Shown here piece after piece: positions 5,009-6,718 of a stretch of DNA of 6,718 nt. Positions within the stretch are counted from its first letter, which is position 1; each line of letters begins with the position of its first letter. Made by a program: the position numbers and the translations under genes. The DNA comes from Pseudobowmanella sp964228145 (lineage in GTDB: Bacteria; Pseudomonadota; Gammaproteobacteria; Enterobacterales; Alteromonadaceae): positions 1 to 6,718 of the forward strand of contig CAXQZJ010000033.1 of assembly GCA_964228145.1 (NCBI GenBank), given 5' to 3'. Under the pieces are notes generated by a model, which saw nothing but the letters and a program-made list of their open reading frames with translations, was not told the origin of the DNA and ran no database searches.

Positions 5009-6718
5009 ATGTTACGTACTTTTAAGGCTTTGGCCTTTACCATCTTATCTGTTTGCAGCGTTCAAACGCTCGCTTTCACGCCGTCTCCGGCTCAAATAGA
5101 ACAATTTAAACAACTGCCTCGGGCTCAACAGGTTGCGCTGGCGCGACAGATGGGCATTGACATGAGCGCGATTGACGCAGCGTTAAATGCGGGCCAGAAC
5201 AATACCGCGCCTGAGGTCAAAGAAGTCGATACGGTGCAGCGTGAAGTCGACACCCAAGCAGTATCCGAGCAATTGGCCAAACAAAGCGCCGTCCAAACTC
5301 AAACATCTAAGCTTAAACCGTTTGGCTATGACATGTTCAGTGGCGCAGAGCAAAGCTTCACGCCATCTGCCAATATGCCCGTTCCCGGTGATTATATCCT
5401 CGGCCCGGGTGACAGTATTAACGTGCGACTTTTCGGCAAGGTAAGCGACCAATTTGAACTGGTTGTTAACAATGAGGGGTTCGTAGAGATACCAGAGCTC
5501 GGTCCTATGGTCGCAGCGGGGATGTCCTATCAAGAACTAAAAAATCAGCTGAATGAAAAATACGCTGAGCAAATGATCGGCGTGTCTCCCCATATCACTA
5601 TGGGCCAACTGCGCACTATTCAAATCTACATCGTAGGTGAAGCTTATCGACCCGGTGCCTACACAGTTAGTTCACTGTCTACTATCACCAATGCCTTGTT
5701 CAGTAGCGGTGGTGTCAGCGATATCGGCTCTTTGCGCAATATCCAGTTAAAGCGAGCAGGGCAAACGGTTGCGCAGTTCGACTTATATGATTTATTGGTA
5801 AAAGGCAGCACAGAGCAGGATAAACGACTCCAGCAAGGGGACGTCCTTTTTGTTCCGCCAGTTCAGAAAGTAGTCAGCCTGGACGGGCAAATTCGCCGCC
5901 CTGCTATTTACGAGGTTAAGCAAGGTGAATCACTTAGTAACCTGCTCAGCATTGCAGGTGGCGTGCTGCCGGCGGCACAAGTCAGCAATGTTCAACTAGC
6001 CCGAAATCACATGGGTAAACAAACGGTGCAGACGGTGAACCTGCTTAATAGAAAGTCGGTTCAGCTGTTAAATGGCGATTATATACATGTGCCGAAAGCC
6101 AGTAACGAGTTTAACAATGCTGTCCTTATCGTTGGGGCAGTGCAAACGCCCGGTTTGGTATCGCACCACGCTGATTTACGCTTAAGCAGTTTGATATCAG
6201 AAGAGACATTGCAGTCCAATACTGATATGGACTATGCGCTATTATTGCGTAAAGGCAGGTTGGACGATAAAACTCAAGTCTATCAATTCTCGCCAAAAGC
6301 CGTGCTAAGCGGTGAATATGACAAGCCTTTGGCGGCTTTCGATAAAATATTGATATTTAACCGTTACGTGCAAGATGAGGCAGAGCAACAGCAGCGCTCT
6401 GCGGCGCAAAAAGATAAAGCTGGTCGTGATGATCGAGATCTTTTAGCAGAACTAGAATCAGAAAAACTGCTTGATGAAGAGCAAACTTGGTTTGATGTTA
6501 CCCAATCATCGTTTACCGAAAAACAGTTAACGCTTAAAGAAACCCAAACGCTATCCCGTAAAGCATTGTTAGCGCCAGTGATAAAGCGAGTACAGTCAGA
6601 AGCCTCTGAATTACATCCAATTCAGTTAGTCGAAGTATTAGGCGAAGTTAAACATCCGGGTCTTTATCCTATTCCTGAAAACGCAACGGCGAAGGACATG
6701 ATTATCGCCGCCGGTGGC
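5009..6718 (+). CDS. Polysaccharide export protein with Poly_export and multiple SLBB domains (Wza/WbfF-like), partial at 3' end
   Basis: An open frame of 570 codons that runs off the window with no stop. AGGGA (4998-5002) lies 6 bases before the ATG. Residues 1-22 are a signal peptide ending TLA before FTPSP. Residues 24-120 are a Gln-rich, probably helical segment. VPGDYILGPGDSINVRLFG (from about 125) starts a Poly_export domain reaching about 200. SLBB-type repeats follow, each opening with a [VI]xGxxxxPG-like motif: IVGEAYRPGAYTV (208), LDGQIRRPAIYEV (about 291), IVGAVQTPGLV (374) and VLGEVKHPGLYPI (541), the last one cut. Such proteins form the outer-membrane channel for capsule or exopolysaccharide. 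At more than 570 residues it is longer than Wza (about 380) and fits the roughly 900-residue WbfF/OtnA type of Vibrio. No proper lipobox is seen (LSVC, with Val before Cys16). Residues about 456-490 are a highly charged insert. It is probably the first gene of a surface-polysaccharide operon. Confidence 0.9.
   Translation, partial: MLRTFKALAFTILSVCSVQTLAFTPSPAQIEQFKQLPRAQQVALARQMGIDMSAIDAALNAGQNNTAPEVKEVDTVQREVDTQAVSEQLAKQSAVQTQTSKLKPFGYDMFSGAEQSFTPSANMPVPGDYILGPGDSINVRLFGKVSDQFELVVNNEGFVEIPELGPMVAAGMSYQELKNQLNEKYAEQMIGVSPHITMGQLRTIQIYIVGEAYRPGAYTVSSLSTITNALFSSGGVSDIGSLRNIQLKRAGQTVAQFDLYDLLVKGSTEQDKRLQQGDVLFVPPVQKVVSLDGQIRRPAIYEVKQGESLSNLLSIAGGVLPAAQVSNVQLARNHMGKQTVQTVNLLNRKSVQLLNGDYIHVPKASNEFNNAVLIVGAVQTPGLVSHHADLRLSSLISEETLQSNTDMDYALLLRKGRLDDKTQVYQFSPKAVLSGEYDKPLAAFDKILIFNRYVQDEAEQQQRSAAQKDKAGRDDRDLLAELESEKLLDEEQTWFDVTQSSFTEKQLTLKETQTLSRKALLAPVIKRVQSEASELHPIQLVEVLGEVKHPGLYPIPENATAKDMIIAAGG

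Noticed and set aside
5183..5533. 116-codon leftward frame inside the export gene
   Set aside because: It is the antisense shadow of a well-supported frame with Poly_export motifs and has no ribosome site.

Overview
The window looks like chromosomal DNA of a marine gammaproteobacterium, most likely of the Alteromonadales (Alteromonas/Glaciecola-like). This is inferred from moderate GC, the close match in kind to the enterobacterial yceJ-yceI pair, an exported SLBB polysaccharide export protein of the long Vibrio/Alteromonas type, and degenerate intergenic repeats. No search could be run, so the genus is a guess.

Layout. Positions 1-210 hold no convincing gene, only a small hairpin and degenerate repeats. 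Next comes a leftward two-gene operon: a four-helix cytochrome b561 (yceJ type, 833-1363), then a periplasmic YceI lipocalin-like protein (257-814), closed by a strong intrinsic terminator at 211-234. Across a 172-bp divergent promoter region, a rightward gene (1536-2666) encodes an exported histidine-phosphatase domain fused to a second domain of about 210 residues that resembles DUF3108. A gene-free stretch (2667-2976) carries degenerate inverted-repeat sequence. The leftward gene for a POT/PTR proton-coupled peptide transporter (3044-4588) follows, with a textbook terminator at 2977-3003. A second divergent intergenic region (4589-5008) separates it from a rightward gene for an outer-membrane polysaccharide export protein (Wza/WbfF-like, from 5009), which is cut by the window end after 570 codons.

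How the genes fit together. YceJ and YceI are probably co-transcribed and act at the inner membrane and in the periplasm; the pairing is conserved in E. coli but its biochemical role is not settled. The phosphatase and the transporter look like independent single-gene units. The last gene is probably the first gene of a capsule or exopolysaccharide cluster continuing to the right.

Nothing here is clearly a new defence or mobile system. The best leads are the phosphatase/DUF3108-like fusion, a sigma-54-like element ahead of it, and the multi-SLBB export protein that lacks a normal lipobox and carries a charged insert.
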